In this document: positions 1-8,887 of the stretch, piece after piece
Layout: every line of letters starts with the position of its first letter
Position numbering within the stretch: position 1 is the stretch's first letter
Assembly: GCA_017561885.1 (NCBI GenBank)
Contig: JAFZBF010000004.1
Span: 1-32,744, forward strand
Direction: 5' to 3'
Length of the DNA: 32,744 nucleotides
Source: Bacteroidales bacterium
Lineage (GTDB): Bacteria; Bacteroidota; Bacteroidia; Bacteroidales; UBA932
The notes under the pieces: generated by a model
Seen by the model: the letters and a program-made list of their open reading frames with translations, nothing else
What the model was told of the DNA's origin: nothing
Databases searched by the model: none
Position numbers and translations under genes: made by a program

Positions 1-1
1 A

Positions 2-1870
2 GCAAGCGACCTGCCTTTCGGCGGCCCTATCTCAGAAGTAAGAGTAGCCCGCATAGGCGGTGAATTCAAGATCAATCCGAACTTCAGCGAAATGGCTGAC
101 TGCGACCTCGACCTTATGGTTGCAGCCACCGAAGAGAATATTATGATGGTTGAAGGCGAGATGAACGAGGTTAGCGAACACGATATGCTCGAAGCCATCA
201 AATTCGCACACGAAGAAATCAAGAAGCATTGCCGCGTACAGAAAGAACTCATCACCGAGCTCGGCAACGACGCAAAACGTGACTATCCTCACGACGTCGA
301 GGACGAAGACCTGCGCAAGGCCGTTCACGAGTTCTGCTATGACAAGTGCTATGCTCACGCCAAGTCATTCAAGGCTAAACACGAAAGAGAAGACGGTTTC
401 GTGGCTATCAAGGACGAGTTCCTGGCCACCATTCCCGAGGAAGAGCTCGAAGAGAAGACCCCGCTGGTCGAGAGGTATTACCACGCCGTTGAAAAAGAGG
501 CGATGCGCAATATGATCCTCGACGAGGGTATCCGCCTCGACGGCCGCGTATGCAATCAGGTACGCCCTATCTGGTGCGAAGTGGATTATCTGCCCTGCGC
601 ACACGGTTCTGCAATCTTCACCCGCGGCGAGACCCAGTCTCTGGCTACCGTAACCCTCGGCACTAAGCTCGACATGAAAGAGATGGACGAAGTTCTCATC
701 CAGGACGACCAGCAGTTTGTCCTCCACTACAACTTCCCTCCTTTCGCTACCGGCGAAGCCAAGTCACAGCGTGGTGTAGGCCGTCGTGAAATCGGTCACG
801 GCAACCTGGCTATGCGCGCCCTCAAACCCGTTATCCCGATGATGCCCGAGAATCCCTACGCAGTACGCGTGGTTTCCGACATCCTCGAGTCAAACGGTTC
901 TTCATCAATGGCTTCTGTATGCGGCGGCTGCCTCGCCCTTATGGATGCAGGCGTCCAGATACGCAAACCTGTCGCCGGCGTTGCAATGGGCCTCATCACC
1001 GACGAGACCCGTCCCAATGACCGCTACGCCATCCTCACCGATATCCTCGGCGACGAGGACCACCTCGGAGATATGGACTTCAAGGTTACAGGAACTGCTG
1101 ACGGTATCACCGCAACCCAGATGGACATCAAGGTTGACGGTCTTTCATATGAAGTTCTCGAGAAAGCTCTCGAGCAGGCACGTCAGGGCCGTATGCACAT
1201 CATGGGCGAAATGATGAAGACCATCGACAAGCCCCGTGAAGACTACAAGCCTTTCGTTCCCCGCATCAAGTCGTTCGAGATTCCGAAGGACTTCATCGGA
1301 GCCGTTATCGGCAAGGGCGGCGAGACCATCCAGAAGATTCAGGCTGAGACCGGCGCTGTCGTCAATATCGACGAAGTTGACGGCAAAGGCATCGTCGACA
1401 TCGCTACAAACGACGCCGAGGCAATGCAGAAAGCTTACGACTGGATCATGGGTATCTGTGCAGTTCCCGAGGTCGGTGAAACCTACCACGGCAAAGTCAC
1501 CAGCTGCGTAGAGTTCGGTGCGTTCGTAGAGATTCTTCCCGGCAAGGAAGGTCTGCTCCACATCTCTGAGATAGACTGGGGAAAGACTGAGAAAGTCGAG
1601 GACGTGCTTCACGAAGGTGACGAGGTTGACGTGAAACTCATCGAGGTCGACAACAAGACCGGCAAGCTCCGTCTGAGCCGCAAGGCCCTCCTTCCCAAAC
1701 CCGAAGGATATGTAGAGCCTGTACGCAAACCCCGTCCCCAGGGGCAGAACCGTCAGAACGGAGACCGCAAGAACGGCGGAGACCGCGAGCACCGCAACAA
1801 CAATGACCGCAAGCCGAGAGGAGACCGCCCTCAGCACGCTCACAAGAGTGAGAAGCCTGCAGAAGAATAA
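2..1870 (+). CDS. pnp: Polyribonucleotide nucleotidyltransferase (PNPase), 5'-truncated by window edge
   Basis: Phosphorolytic 3'-5' exoribonuclease that degrades mRNA in the cytoplasm. The frame is open from base 2, so the gene begins outside the window and roughly the first 130-150 residues are missing. Visible in order: the end of the first RNase PH domain and the helical linker, the second RNase PH domain with the catalytic-site acidic motif [12 protein letters not shown] near bases 1050-1085, a KH domain with [10 protein letters not shown] near 1300-1335, and an S1 domain ([18 protein letters not shown]) near 1490-1545. After S1 comes a tail of about 45 residues rich in Asn, Arg, Gly and Asp, low in complexity and probably disordered. 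The first methionine in view, at base 92, lies inside the conserved core and is not a start. It ends in TAA and is followed by a strong hairpin. Identity is very secure. Confidence 0.97.
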   Translation, partial: ASDLPFGGPISEVRVARIGGEFKINPNFSEMADCDLDLMVAATEENIMMVEGEMNEVSEHDMLEAIKFAHEEIKKHCRVQKELITELGNDAKRDYPHDVEDEDLRKAVHEFCYDKCYAHAKSFKAKHEREDGFVAIKDEFLATIPEEELEEKTPLVERYYHAVEKEAMRNMILDEGIRLDGRVCNQVRPIWCEVDYLPCAHGSAIFTRGETQSLATVTLGTKLDMKEMDEVLIQDDQQFVLHYNFPPFATGEAKSQRGVGRREIGHGNLAMRALKPVIPMMPENPYAVRVVSDILESNGSSSMASVCGGCLALMDAGVQIRKPVAGVAMGLITDETRPNDRYAILTDILGDEDHLGDMDFKVTGTADGITATQMDIKVDGLSYEVLEKALEQARQGRMHIMGEMMKTIDKPREDYKPFVPRIKSFEIPKDFIGAVIGKGGETIQKIQAETGAVVNIDEVDGKGIVDIATNDAEAMQKAYDWIMGICAVPEVGETYHGKVTSCVEFGAFVEILPGKEGLLHISEIDWGKTEKVEDVLHEGDEVDVKLIEVDNKTGKLRLSRKALLPKPEGYVEPVRKPRPQGQNRQNGDRKNGGDREHRNNNDRKPRGDRPQHAHKSEKPAEE

Positions 1871-1895
1871 ATAATTCTTCACGGCATAAGATAAC

Positions 1896-1929
1896 AAGAA
1901 CCCCGGAAGCCTGAGCTTCCGGGGTTCTT
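1896..1929. terminator. Bidirectional hairpin terminator between convergent pnp and GH67 genes
   Basis: A perfect 15-bp stem (1896-1910 with 1915-1929) encloses the loop CTGA. A-rich and T-rich ends on the two sides suit termination in both directions. It lies 25 bases after the pnp stop and about 20 bases beyond the stop of the converging GH67 gene. Confidence 0.9.
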
Positions 1930-1949
1930 CATTTCCGGCAGACTGACTG

Positions 1950-4211
1950 CTAGAGTTCGGGATATGCCGGCAGCTTGTAGTCAGGCAGCATATCGTAGAT
2001 CTCGGGCATACGCATACGCTGCTGGGGAGCGGCGCCTTGAGGTGCACCCTGAGGTCTTGCTGCGGGCTGTCCTTGCGGTGCGCCCTGAGGCCTTGCCTGC
2101 TGGCCCTGAGGTCTCTGTCCCTGAGGAACACCCTGAGGCATTCCACCGGGCATTACGCCCGGCATACCCTGAGGCCTTCTGAAGACGCCTACCTGCTGCA
2201 GCTCTTCGAGAGTATGCTGCGGCGGGTAGCAGTCGTCGGGAATCGGCATATTCGAGAATGTCTGGAAGTACAGGATCACTGCATCTCTCCACCACATGGC
2301 ATCCTTGGCCTGGCGGATGAGCTTGGTACGGACTTCCTGGTAGCGCTGGTTGTCCACATAGGGTTCAGCCTTCTCCCAGATCTTGATATATTCTGCCGCA
2401 TCCTCGATACCGCTCTGGTAGGTGTAGCAGAGCTCGTCCCACAGAGTCTTGCCGTCCTTCATCTTATAGTCCCACGGAACGTGGTGGAACCACAGGAGGA
2501 GATTCTCGGGGCAGGTCTCGATGTTCTCGTAGGTAGAGGCCAGCGGATCGTGGTACTGGGCCGTCGCGCCGGAACCGGTGGCGACGGTACGGTCGAAGCC
2601 GACTCCGTCAGGGCCTGCCTTGTGGTAGAACTGAGGCGACCAGTCCTTGCGGTAGCTTGTCTCCCACGGGCCGGGGCCGAAGTGAGCGTTGGAAGCCATT
2701 ATGTGATGCAGTCCGAGAGGCATTTCGTAGCTGACGGTGACTTCCCTCGAGCGATTCAGCATATCCTTGACAGGCTTGATGAACCTGGGGTCGCTGCTGA
2801 AGGTCTGGCGGAGCCACTCATCTGCGATCTGGTCTGAACTCAGGTCGGGGTTCCATGCCATACGGCCGTATGCGTACCAGTTGATCTGGATCATCTGGTG
2901 GCCGCACCAGTTCACGTCGTTTCCGATGTTGGTGACTCCGGAAATTGCGCTGAGCTTGTTGTTGCGGTACTTGCCTTCAGTAATGGCGGCTACCGTAGAG
3001 CCTTCGCCATATTCATAAGTATCGGTATCAAGACATTCTTTCCAAAGCGGATGTAGGTATACCATATGCTTCGAGTGGCCGAGGTATTCCTGCGTGATCT
3101 GGACTTCGAGCATCAGGTTGGTGTTGGGAGCCTGGCCGAACAGAGGGCTGATGGGCTCGCGAGGCTGGAAGTCGATCGGGCCGTTCTTGATCTGGATGAG
3201 CACGTTGTCGCGGAACTGGCCGTCGAGGGGAACGAACTCGTCGCTGGCCTGCATTGCACGGTCATCTGCCTGGGCGTCATAGACGAATGCCCTCCAGAAC
3301 ACCACGCCTCCATAAGGGGCGAGCGCATCGGCAAGCATGTTGGCGCCGTCGGCGTGGCTGCGGCCATAATCCTGAGGGCCTGACTGGCCTTCTGAATTGG
3401 CTTTCACCAGATATCCGCCGAAATCGGGAATCAGCGAATAGATCTCAGCCGTCTTGTCTTTCCAGAACTGCACGACCTTCGGATCGAGGGGATCTGAAGT
3501 GTCGAGGCCGCCGATATGCTTCGGAGCCGCGAAGTTCAGCGACAGGAAGATCTTCAAGCCGTAGGGACGGAAAATGTCGGCCAGCACCTTCACCTTCTGC
3601 AGATATTCCTCGGTCAGGATCTGGGCGTTGGCATTCACATTGTTGATGGCTGTGGCATTGATGCCGACAGATGCGTTGGCGCGGGCATACTCCTGATATA
3701 CCGGAGACACCTTGTCGGGCAGTTCTACCCAGTTCCAGAGGGACTGTCCTGCATATCCGCGCTCGACGGAACCGTTCAGGTTGTCCCAGTGGTTGAGGGC
3801 GCGGTACTCGAAGGCCGGAACCTCGGTGATGGTCTTGCTGCCTTTGGGCAGAGCATCTGTCTGCTGGAGGCGGAGCAGGCCGTAAACTCCGTAGAGAGTT
3901 CCGATCGGAGTATTGCCTTCTACGCTGACCTTGCCTTTCGAGAACACAAGCCTGTAGCCGTCACGGCCGAGTTCGGCGTCCTGCGGGTCGAGGACCTTGA
4001 TTTCGACGGCAGCCTTGCCTTTCCAGTACTGGGCGATCTCGCTCCTGGCGATAGCCTCGGTGGTGTATTCTGCAGGCGCCGCCTGGGCGACCTGCTCGAG
4101 ATTGTGGAACCACAGGTCGTGGCCGTCCGTATCGGCAGGTTTCTCAACCTTGCAGCCTGCGACTGCAAGGATGAGAGCCGATATGAGGACTGATGTCTTG
4201 ATAAGTTTCAT
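1950..4211 (-). CDS. Secreted GH67 alpha-glucuronidase (lipoprotein) with Pro/Gln/Gly-rich tail
   Basis: Family GH67 enzyme that removes (4-O-methyl-)glucuronic acid from the ends of glucuronoxylo-oligosaccharides. The N-terminus is a lipoprotein signal with lipobox AVAGC (Cys20). The central TIM barrel carries KANSEGQSGP (Glu274), KNGPIDFQPREP (Asp347) and EVQITQEYLG (Glu375). The spacings 274-347-375 match the catalytic triad E292/D365/E393 that I recall for Cellvibrio GlcA67A. Residues 679-735 form a repetitive PQG-rich stretch that most GH67 enzymes lack, followed by an 18-residue Tyr/Pro end. The start lies only 3 bases after the stop of the upstream pyruvate:ferredoxin oxidoreductase gene, so it is probably cotranscribed with it. 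The lipid anchor suggests an outer-membrane or periplasmic location. Together with the CE1-type esterase at 25 kb it implies xylan use. The family call is secure; the tail's role is unknown. Confidence 0.93.
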   Translation of the reverse strand: MKLIKTSVLISALILAVAGCKVEKPADTDGHDLWFHNLEQVAQAAPAEYTTEAIARSEIAQYWKGKAAVEIKVLDPQDAELGRDGYRLVFSKGKVSVEGNTPIGTLYGVYGLLRLQQTDALPKGSKTITEVPAFEYRALNHWDNLNGSVERGYAGQSLWNWVELPDKVSPVYQEYARANASVGINATAINNVNANAQILTEEYLQKVKVLADIFRPYGLKIFLSLNFAAPKHIGGLDTSDPLDPKVVQFWKDKTAEIYSLIPDFGGYLVKANSEGQSGPQDYGRSHADGANMLADALAPYGGVVFWRAFVYDAQADDRAMQASDEFVPLDGQFRDNVLIQIKNGPIDFQPREPISPLFGQAPNTNLMLEVQITQEYLGHSKHMVYLHPLWKECLDTDTYEYGEGSTVAAITEGKYRNNKLSAISGVTNIGNDVNWCGHQMIQINWYAYGRMAWNPDLSSDQIADEWLRQTFSSDPRFIKPVKDMLNRSREVTVSYEMPLGLHHIMASNAHFGPGPWETSYRKDWSPQFYHKAGPDGVGFDRTVATGSGATAQYHDPLASTYENIETCPENLLLWFHHVPWDYKMKDGKTLWDELCYTYQSGIEDAAEYIKIWEKAEPYVDNQRYQEVRTKLIRQAKDAMWWRDAVILYFQTFSNMPIPDDCYPPQHTLEELQQVGVFRRPQGMPGVMPGGMPQGVPQGQRPQGQQARPQGAPQGQPAARPQGAPQGAAPQQRMRMPEIYDMLPDYKLPAYPEL
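2007..2177 (-). repeat. Low-complexity Pro-Gln-Gly coding repeat in GH67 tail
   Basis: Irregular repeats of Pro-Gln-Gly with Arg, Ala and Met cover about 57 codons. At DNA level the heptamer CCTGAGG (plus strand) recurs many times, because Pro-Gln-Gly is encoded mostly as CCT CAG GGx. Such imperfect repeats can change length by slippage or recombination. A segment of similar composition lies inside the esterase at 25722-25800. Confidence 0.75.
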
Positions 4212-4214
4212 GTT

Positions 4215-7200
4215 TTATTCTTTGCCGGCCATACGCTTGTATGTGCCGAGTCTCCACTGTGCAAACTGCTGTGTGCGGTCGAAGAGCTCCTGAGCCTGCT
4301 CAGGGAAGGTCTTCTGAAGCGATGCGAAACGAACTTCACCTTTGAGGAAGTCCTGGAAGAGGCTCCAGTCAGGCTCCTTGCTGTCGAGCGAGAACGGATT
4401 CTTGCCCTGCTCCTCGAGAGCCGGGTTGTAGCGGTACAGATGCCAGTAACCGCACTCGACGGCACGTTTCTCCTCGAGCTGGCTGTGACCCATACCGGCT
4501 TTCAGACCGTGGTTGATGCAAGGTGCATATGCAATGATCAGTGACGGGCCGTCATAAGCCTCAGCTTCCTTGATGGCATTGAGGAACTGAGCCTGTGAAG
4601 CACCCATTGCAACCTGGGCGACGTATACATAGCCGTAGCTGATGGCCATCATACCGAGGTCTTTCTTGCGTACCCTCTTGCCTGAAGTGGCGAACTTGGC
4701 GACTGCGCCGGCAGGAGTTGACTTGGACGACTGTCCGCCGGTGTTAGAGTAAACTTCCGTGTCGAGCACGAGGACGTTGACGTTCTTGCCGGATGCAAGC
4801 ACGTGGTCGAGTCCACCGTATCCGATATCGTAACCCCAGCCGTCACCGCCGAAGATCCACTGGCTGCGTGCAGGGATGAAGTTCTCGAGAGCGAGGAGCT
4901 GCTTGCAGGTGTCGCAGCCGCAGGCCTTCATCAGAGGAACGAGTTTGTCGCATACCTCGCGGGTGATGGCAGCGTCGTTGCGGTTCTCAAGCCACTGAGT
5001 GTAGAGAGCCTTGATCTCTGAAGAGCACTTCGGGCATTCCAGGCCCTTGGTCATAAGGTCGGCGACAGTGGCGCGTACCCTGTCGGAACCGAGTTTCATA
5101 CCGAGACCGAACTCGGCGTTGTCCTCGAACAGAGAGTTGTCCCAAGCGGGACCGTGTCCTGCTGCGTTGGTGCAGTAAGGAGATGCCGGGAAGGATGCTC
5201 CATAGATTGAAGAGCAGCCGGTAGCGTTGGAGATCATCATATGGTCGCCGAAGAGCTGGGTGATAGCCTTGATGTAAGGAGTCTCGCCGCAGCCTGCGCA
5301 GGCGCCTGAGAACTCGAAGAGCGGCTGGCTGAACTGTGAATTCTTGACATTCTGCATCTTGGATGCAACGGTGTCCTTGTAGCCGACCTTTGCGTGCAGG
5401 TAGTCGAAGTTGGCCTGCTCGGGCTCCTGTGAGTCCATCGACTGCATAGAGAGGGCCTTGTTTCCTTTCATGCCGGGGCATACGTCCACGCAGTTGCCGC
5501 AACCTGTACAGTCGTAAGGGCTTACCTGCATAGTGAACTTGTACTCCTTGAAAGTGGCGTTGCCCTGAACTTTCTTGATGCTTGCGGGAGCTGCCTCAGC
5601 TTCCTCTGCGGTCATCAGGAACGGACGGATTGCAGCGTGAGGGCAGATGAATGCGCACTGGTTGCACTGGATACAGTTGGCCGGATCCCAGGAAGGAACG
5701 GTAACTGCGATGCCGCGTTTCTCGAATGCTGCTGTGCCTGCAGGAATGGTACCGTCCACCAGGTCCTCGGGAGCGAAGACGCTTACAGGGAGGTCGTTGC
5801 CGCACTGTGCATTGACGATGTCAGCCACGTTGCGGATCCATTCGGGAGCGAGACGGTTGAAGTTCGGATTGACGAACTTGCCTGAAAGGTTCTTCCACTC
5901 GGCAGGAACCTCGACCTCGATGTATTCGGCTCCGCGGTCAACGGCGGCGTAGTTCATCTTGACTACATTCTCGCCTTTCTTTCCGTATGACTTGTCGATG
6001 GCTTTCTTCATATAGCCGACAGCCTCCTCGTAAGGGATGATGCCTGTGATCTTGAAGAATGCTGACTGGAGGATGGTATTGGTGCGTCCGCCGAGGCCGA
6101 TCTCGCCGGCGATCTTGGTAGCGTTGATGATGTAGAACTTGAGTTCCTTCTGGGCGATCTCCTTCTTCACGAAGTCGGGGATTCTCTTGAATGTCTCTTC
6201 TACGCTCCACATACTGTTCAGCAGCAGGGTGCCGCCCTTCTTGATGCCGCGGAGCACGTCGTACTTCGACAGGTATGAAGGAACGTGGCAGGCAACGAAG
6301 TCGGGAGTGGTGACGAGGTAAGGCGCCCTGATGGGAGTGTCACCGAAACGGAGGTGGCTGCAGGTATATCCGCCTGACTTCTTGGAGTCATAGTCGAAAT
6401 AGCCCTGGCAGTATTTGGGAGTGTGGTCACCGATGATCTTGATGGTGTTCTTGTTGGCGCCGACGGTACCGTCAGAGCCAAGGCCGAAGAACTTGCACTC
6501 GTAGGTGCCTGCCTTGGCCAGTGAGATCTCCTCTTTCTGAGGCAGAGACTTGAAGGTCACGTCGTCCACGATACCGATGGTGAAGTCGGTCTTCGGCTCC
6601 TTGCGCTCGAGATTCTCGTATACTGCAAGGATCTGGGCGGGAGTGGTGTCCTTTGACGACAGACCGTAGCGGCCGCCGACGATCGTGATGTCGCTGCGTC
6701 CGTAGAGAACTGACTTGACGTCGAGGAGCAGAGGCTCGCCGTTGGCGCCGGGCTCTTTGGTGCGGTCGAGGACTGCGATGCGCTTGGCAGTCTTCGGAAG
6801 TGCGCGGAGGAAATACTTGGCTGAGAAGGGACGGTAGAGGTGAACGCTCACCAGACCGCACTTCTTGCCTTTAGCCTGCAGATAGTCGATGGTTTCCTTG
6901 ATGGTCTCGCATACAGAACCGATAGCGATGATGATGTTTTCTGCATCGGGATCTCCGTAATAATCGAAAGGAAGATGGTAACGGCCGGTCAGTTCGCCGA
7001 TTTCACCCATATAGCGGGCTACGATGTCCGGAACGTCCTCATAATACTTGTTGGAAGCCTCGCGGGCCTGGAAGTATACGTCCGGGTTCTGGGCGGTACC
7101 GCGGGTTACGGGCTTGTTGGGATTGAGAGCCCTTGTGCGGAACCTTGCGAGAGCCTTCTCGCTTACGAGCGGACGGAGGTCTTCAGCCTCGAGCACTTCG

Positions 7201-7754
7201 ATCTTCTGGATTTCGTGAGATGTACGGAAACCGTCGAAGAAGTGGACGAAAGGCACGCTTGACTTTATTGCTGAAAGATGGGCTACAGCCGCGATGTCCA
7301 TTGCTTCCTGAACGCTGTCCGAAGCCAGCATCGCGAAACCGGTGGCACGGGCGCTCATTACGTCCTGGTGATCACCGAAGATTGAGAGTGACTGGGCTGC
7401 AAGGGCGCGGGCTGATACGTGGAATACAGCAGGGAGAAGTTCACCTGAGATCTTGTACATATTGGGGATCATCAGCAGCAGACCCTGGCTGGCGGTGAAG
7501 GTAGTGGTGAGGGCACCTGCCTGCAGAGAGCCGTGTACGGCACCGGCCGCACCGCCTTCGCTCTGCATCTCGGTGACCTGGACGGTTTCGCCGAACATGT
7601 TCTTCTTTCCGAACGCTGCCCACTCATCAACCAGCTCTGCCATTGTAGAGGATGGTGTAATAGGGTAGATAGCCGCGTGCTCACTGAACAGATATGCTAC
7701 GTGGGCAGCGGCAAAATTGCCATCACAAGTGATGAATTTCTTTTCTTTTGCCAT
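4215..7754 (-). CDS. nifJ: Pyruvate:ferredoxin (flavodoxin) oxidoreductase, single-chain
   Basis: Homodimeric cytoplasmic enzyme of 1179 residues, the usual length for single-chain PFOR. It converts pyruvate and CoA to acetyl-CoA and CO2 and reduces ferredoxin, as expected in a strict anaerobe. Domain I begins with YPITPSSTMAEL near residue 30 and is followed by the domain II/III region to about 630. A 2x[4Fe-4S] ferredoxin-like domain has CIQCNQCAFICP (694-705) and CTGCGNCVDVCP (749-760). The thiamine-diphosphate domain carries CAGCGE (819-824) and GDGWGYDIGYGG (970-981). The Cys residues expected for the proximal cluster (CAGCG, ATGCSS and a distal Cys) are present. The GH67 gene follows after 3 bases. 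Upstream, about 140 bases separate it from the fabD terminator; I found no clear -7 box there. All key motifs are intact. Confidence 0.97.
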   Translation of the reverse strand: MAKEKKFITCDGNFAAAHVAYLFSEHAAIYPITPSSTMAELVDEWAAFGKKNMFGETVQVTEMQSEGGAAGAVHGSLQAGALTTTFTASQGLLLMIPNMYKISGELLPAVFHVSARALAAQSLSIFGDHQDVMSARATGFAMLASDSVQEAMDIAAVAHLSAIKSSVPFVHFFDGFRTSHEIQKIEVLEAEDLRPLVSEKALARFRTRALNPNKPVTRGTAQNPDVYFQAREASNKYYEDVPDIVARYMGEIGELTGRYHLPFDYYGDPDAENIIIAIGSVCETIKETIDYLQAKGKKCGLVSVHLYRPFSAKYFLRALPKTAKRIAVLDRTKEPGANGEPLLLDVKSVLYGRSDITIVGGRYGLSSKDTTPAQILAVYENLERKEPKTDFTIGIVDDVTFKSLPQKEEISLAKAGTYECKFFGLGSDGTVGANKNTIKIIGDHTPKYCQGYFDYDSKKSGGYTCSHLRFGDTPIRAPYLVTTPDFVACHVPSYLSKYDVLRGIKKGGTLLLNSMWSVEETFKRIPDFVKKEIAQKELKFYIINATKIAGEIGLGGRTNTILQSAFFKITGIIPYEEAVGYMKKAIDKSYGKKGENVVKMNYAAVDRGAEYIEVEVPAEWKNLSGKFVNPNFNRLAPEWIRNVADIVNAQCGNDLPVSVFAPEDLVDGTIPAGTAAFEKRGIAVTVPSWDPANCIQCNQCAFICPHAAIRPFLMTAEEAEAAPASIKKVQGNATFKEYKFTMQVSPYDCTGCGNCVDVCPGMKGNKALSMQSMDSQEPEQANFDYLHAKVGYKDTVASKMQNVKNSQFSQPLFEFSGACAGCGETPYIKAITQLFGDHMMISNATGCSSIYGASFPASPYCTNAAGHGPAWDNSLFEDNAEFGLGMKLGSDRVRATVADLMTKGLECPKCSSEIKALYTQWLENRNDAAITREVCDKLVPLMKACGCDTCKQLLALENFIPARSQWIFGGDGWGYDIGYGGLDHVLASGKNVNVLVLDTEVYSNTGGQSSKSTPAGAVAKFATSGKRVRKKDLGMMAISYGYVYVAQVAMGASQAQFLNAIKEAEAYDGPSLIIAYAPCINHGLKAGMGHSQLEEKRAVECGYWHLYRYNPALEEQGKNPFSLDSKEPDWSLFQDFLKGEVRFASLQKTFPEQAQELFDRTQQFAQWRLGTYKRMAGKE

Positions 7755-7845
7755 CTTTTAAGTGTTTAATATTTAGATATTTATGACTTTTGAACGATTT
7801 GGGCGTACAATCGTGTAAAATTAGCACTTTATTTCGGTAAACGAC

Positions 7846-7878
7846 AAAAAAAGTGGCACTTACCGTGTCACTTTTTTT
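7846..7878 (-). terminator. Hairpin terminator after fabD
   Basis: An A-rich/T-rich stem (7846-7859 with 7865-7878) has one imperfect pair and the loop TTACC. On the minus strand it lies about 20 bases after the fabD stop and ends in a run of T residues, so it should stop fabD transcripts before nifJ. Confidence 0.8.
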
Positions 7879-7897
7879 ATGATTCATGTCATCAGGC

Positions 7898-8749
7898 TCA
7901 AGAGATTATCCTTCTCACCAGATTTGTCAGGACTTCGCCCGGGCCGAGCTCTATGAAATCCGTCGCTCCGGCTTCGACCATATTGATTATGGTCCTGGTC
8001 CATAGCACCGGACTGGTGAGCTGCGCTATGAGATTCGCCTTGATCTCGGAAGGGTCGGTATGCGGCAGCGCGTCGACATTCTGGTATACTGGACAGACCG
8101 GGGTCTTGAACGGCGTCATATCGATTGCCTGGGCAAGGTCTGCACGCGCCTGTTCCATAAGCGGAGAATGGAAAGCGCCTCCCACCGGCAGAGGCAAGGC
8201 TTTCTTCGCCCCTGCTGCCTTCGCCGCCTTGCAGGCGCGGCTGACGGCATCCTCCTCGCCGGAGATGACAATCTGCCCAGGAGAATTGAAATTGGCAGGC
8301 ACGACGATGCCTTCGGTCTGCTCGCATATCTCCCTGACCACCTCGTCATCCAGCATCAGGATGGCAGCCATCTTGCCCGGATTTCTCATGCAGGCCCTGT
8401 TCATCGCATTCGCCCTTATCGAGACAAGTTTGAGCGCGTCTTCGAATTCCATGGCTCCGGCAGCCACAAGTGCCGAGAACTCACCGAGAGAGTGTCCGGC
8501 TGCCATATCGGGAGCAAAGTCCTCTGCCGCACGGGCTGCAGCCACCGAATGTATGAAAATTGCGGGCTGGGTGACAGATGTTTGCCTGAGCTGTTCGTCG
8601 TCTCCTTCGAACATCACCTCGACGATGTCGAAGCCCAGTATCTCGTTGGCTTCTTCGAATATTTCCCTGGCCTTGAGGGAACTGTCATAAAGATCTTTTC
8701 CCATTCCTGGGAACTGCGAACCCTGACCCGGGAATATATATGCTTTCAT
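7898..8749 (-). CDS. fabD: Malonyl-CoA:ACP transacylase
   Basis: Transfers malonyl groups from CoA to acyl carrier protein to feed fatty-acid elongation in the cytoplasm. At 283 residues it is slightly short of the common 290-310. The fold starts with YIFPGQGSQFPGMG at residues 4-17. The nucleophile motif GHSLGEFSAL places the active Ser at 87. The conserved Arg of the RANAM segment and the histidine of AFHSPLM are present, as is the QPAIF segment around residue 61. It appears to be a single-gene unit: a Bacteroidetes-type -7 box lies just upstream and a hairpin follows. The start ATG at 8749 directly begins the conserved N-terminus. No anomalies were seen. Confidence 0.96.
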   Translation of the reverse strand: MKAYIFPGQGSQFPGMGKDLYDSSLKAREIFEEANEILGFDIVEVMFEGDDEQLRQTSVTQPAIFIHSVAAARAAEDFAPDMAAGHSLGEFSALVAAGAMEFEDALKLVSIRANAMNRACMRNPGKMAAILMLDDEVVREICEQTEGIVVPANFNSPGQIVISGEEDAVSRACKAAKAAGAKKALPLPVGGAFHSPLMEQARADLAQAIDMTPFKTPVCPVYQNVDALPHTDPSEIKANLIAQLTSPVLWTRTIINMVEAGATDFIELGPGEVLTNLVRRIIS

Positions 8750-8774
8750 TCCGATTCCTTTTTATGACAAGGGA

Positions 8775-8782
8775 CAAAGATA
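8775..8782 (-). promoter_or_regulatory. Bacteroidetes -7 box TATCTTTG for fabD
   Basis: The minus strand reads TATCTTTG, a perfect TAnnTTTG match, 26 bases from the fabD start. No good TTTG -33 element was found at the expected distance. Confidence 0.6.
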
Positions 8783-8795
8783 ACGATAAATGTTG

Positions 8796-8803
8796 TACTT
8801 TTG
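8796..8803 (+). promoter_or_regulatory. Bacteroidetes -7 box TACTTTTG for tRNA-Arg
   Basis: TACTTTTG matches TAnnTTTG and lies 12 bases before the first base of the tRNA, divergent from the fabD box. The -33 element is not evident. Confidence 0.5.
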
Positions 8804-8815
8804 CATCAGCGACCG

Positions 8816-8887
8816 GCGCCCGTAGTTTAATGGATAGAATTGAGGATTCCGGTTCCTTAGGTTGGGGTTCGATTCCCCACGGGCGTA
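8816..8887 (+). tRNA. tRNA-Arg (anticodon CCG)
   Basis: Folds as a complete cloverleaf. The 7-bp acceptor stem (GCGCCCG with CGGGCGT) opens with a G-U pair and is followed by U8 and A9. The D arm is weak but keeps GG in its loop. The 5-bp anticodon stem has loop TTCCGGT, with CCG at positions 34-36 reading the Arg codon CGG. The variable region is short, and the T arm is TGGGG/CCCCA with loop TTCGATT. The discriminator is A and CCA is not encoded. The gene ends directly against the stop codon of the convergent OstA-like gene. Confidence 0.93.

Noticed and set aside
1145..2146. 333-codon minus-strand frame under pnp
   Set aside because: Overlaps conserved KH and S1 coding sequence of pnp and crosses the terminator; no domain is visible.
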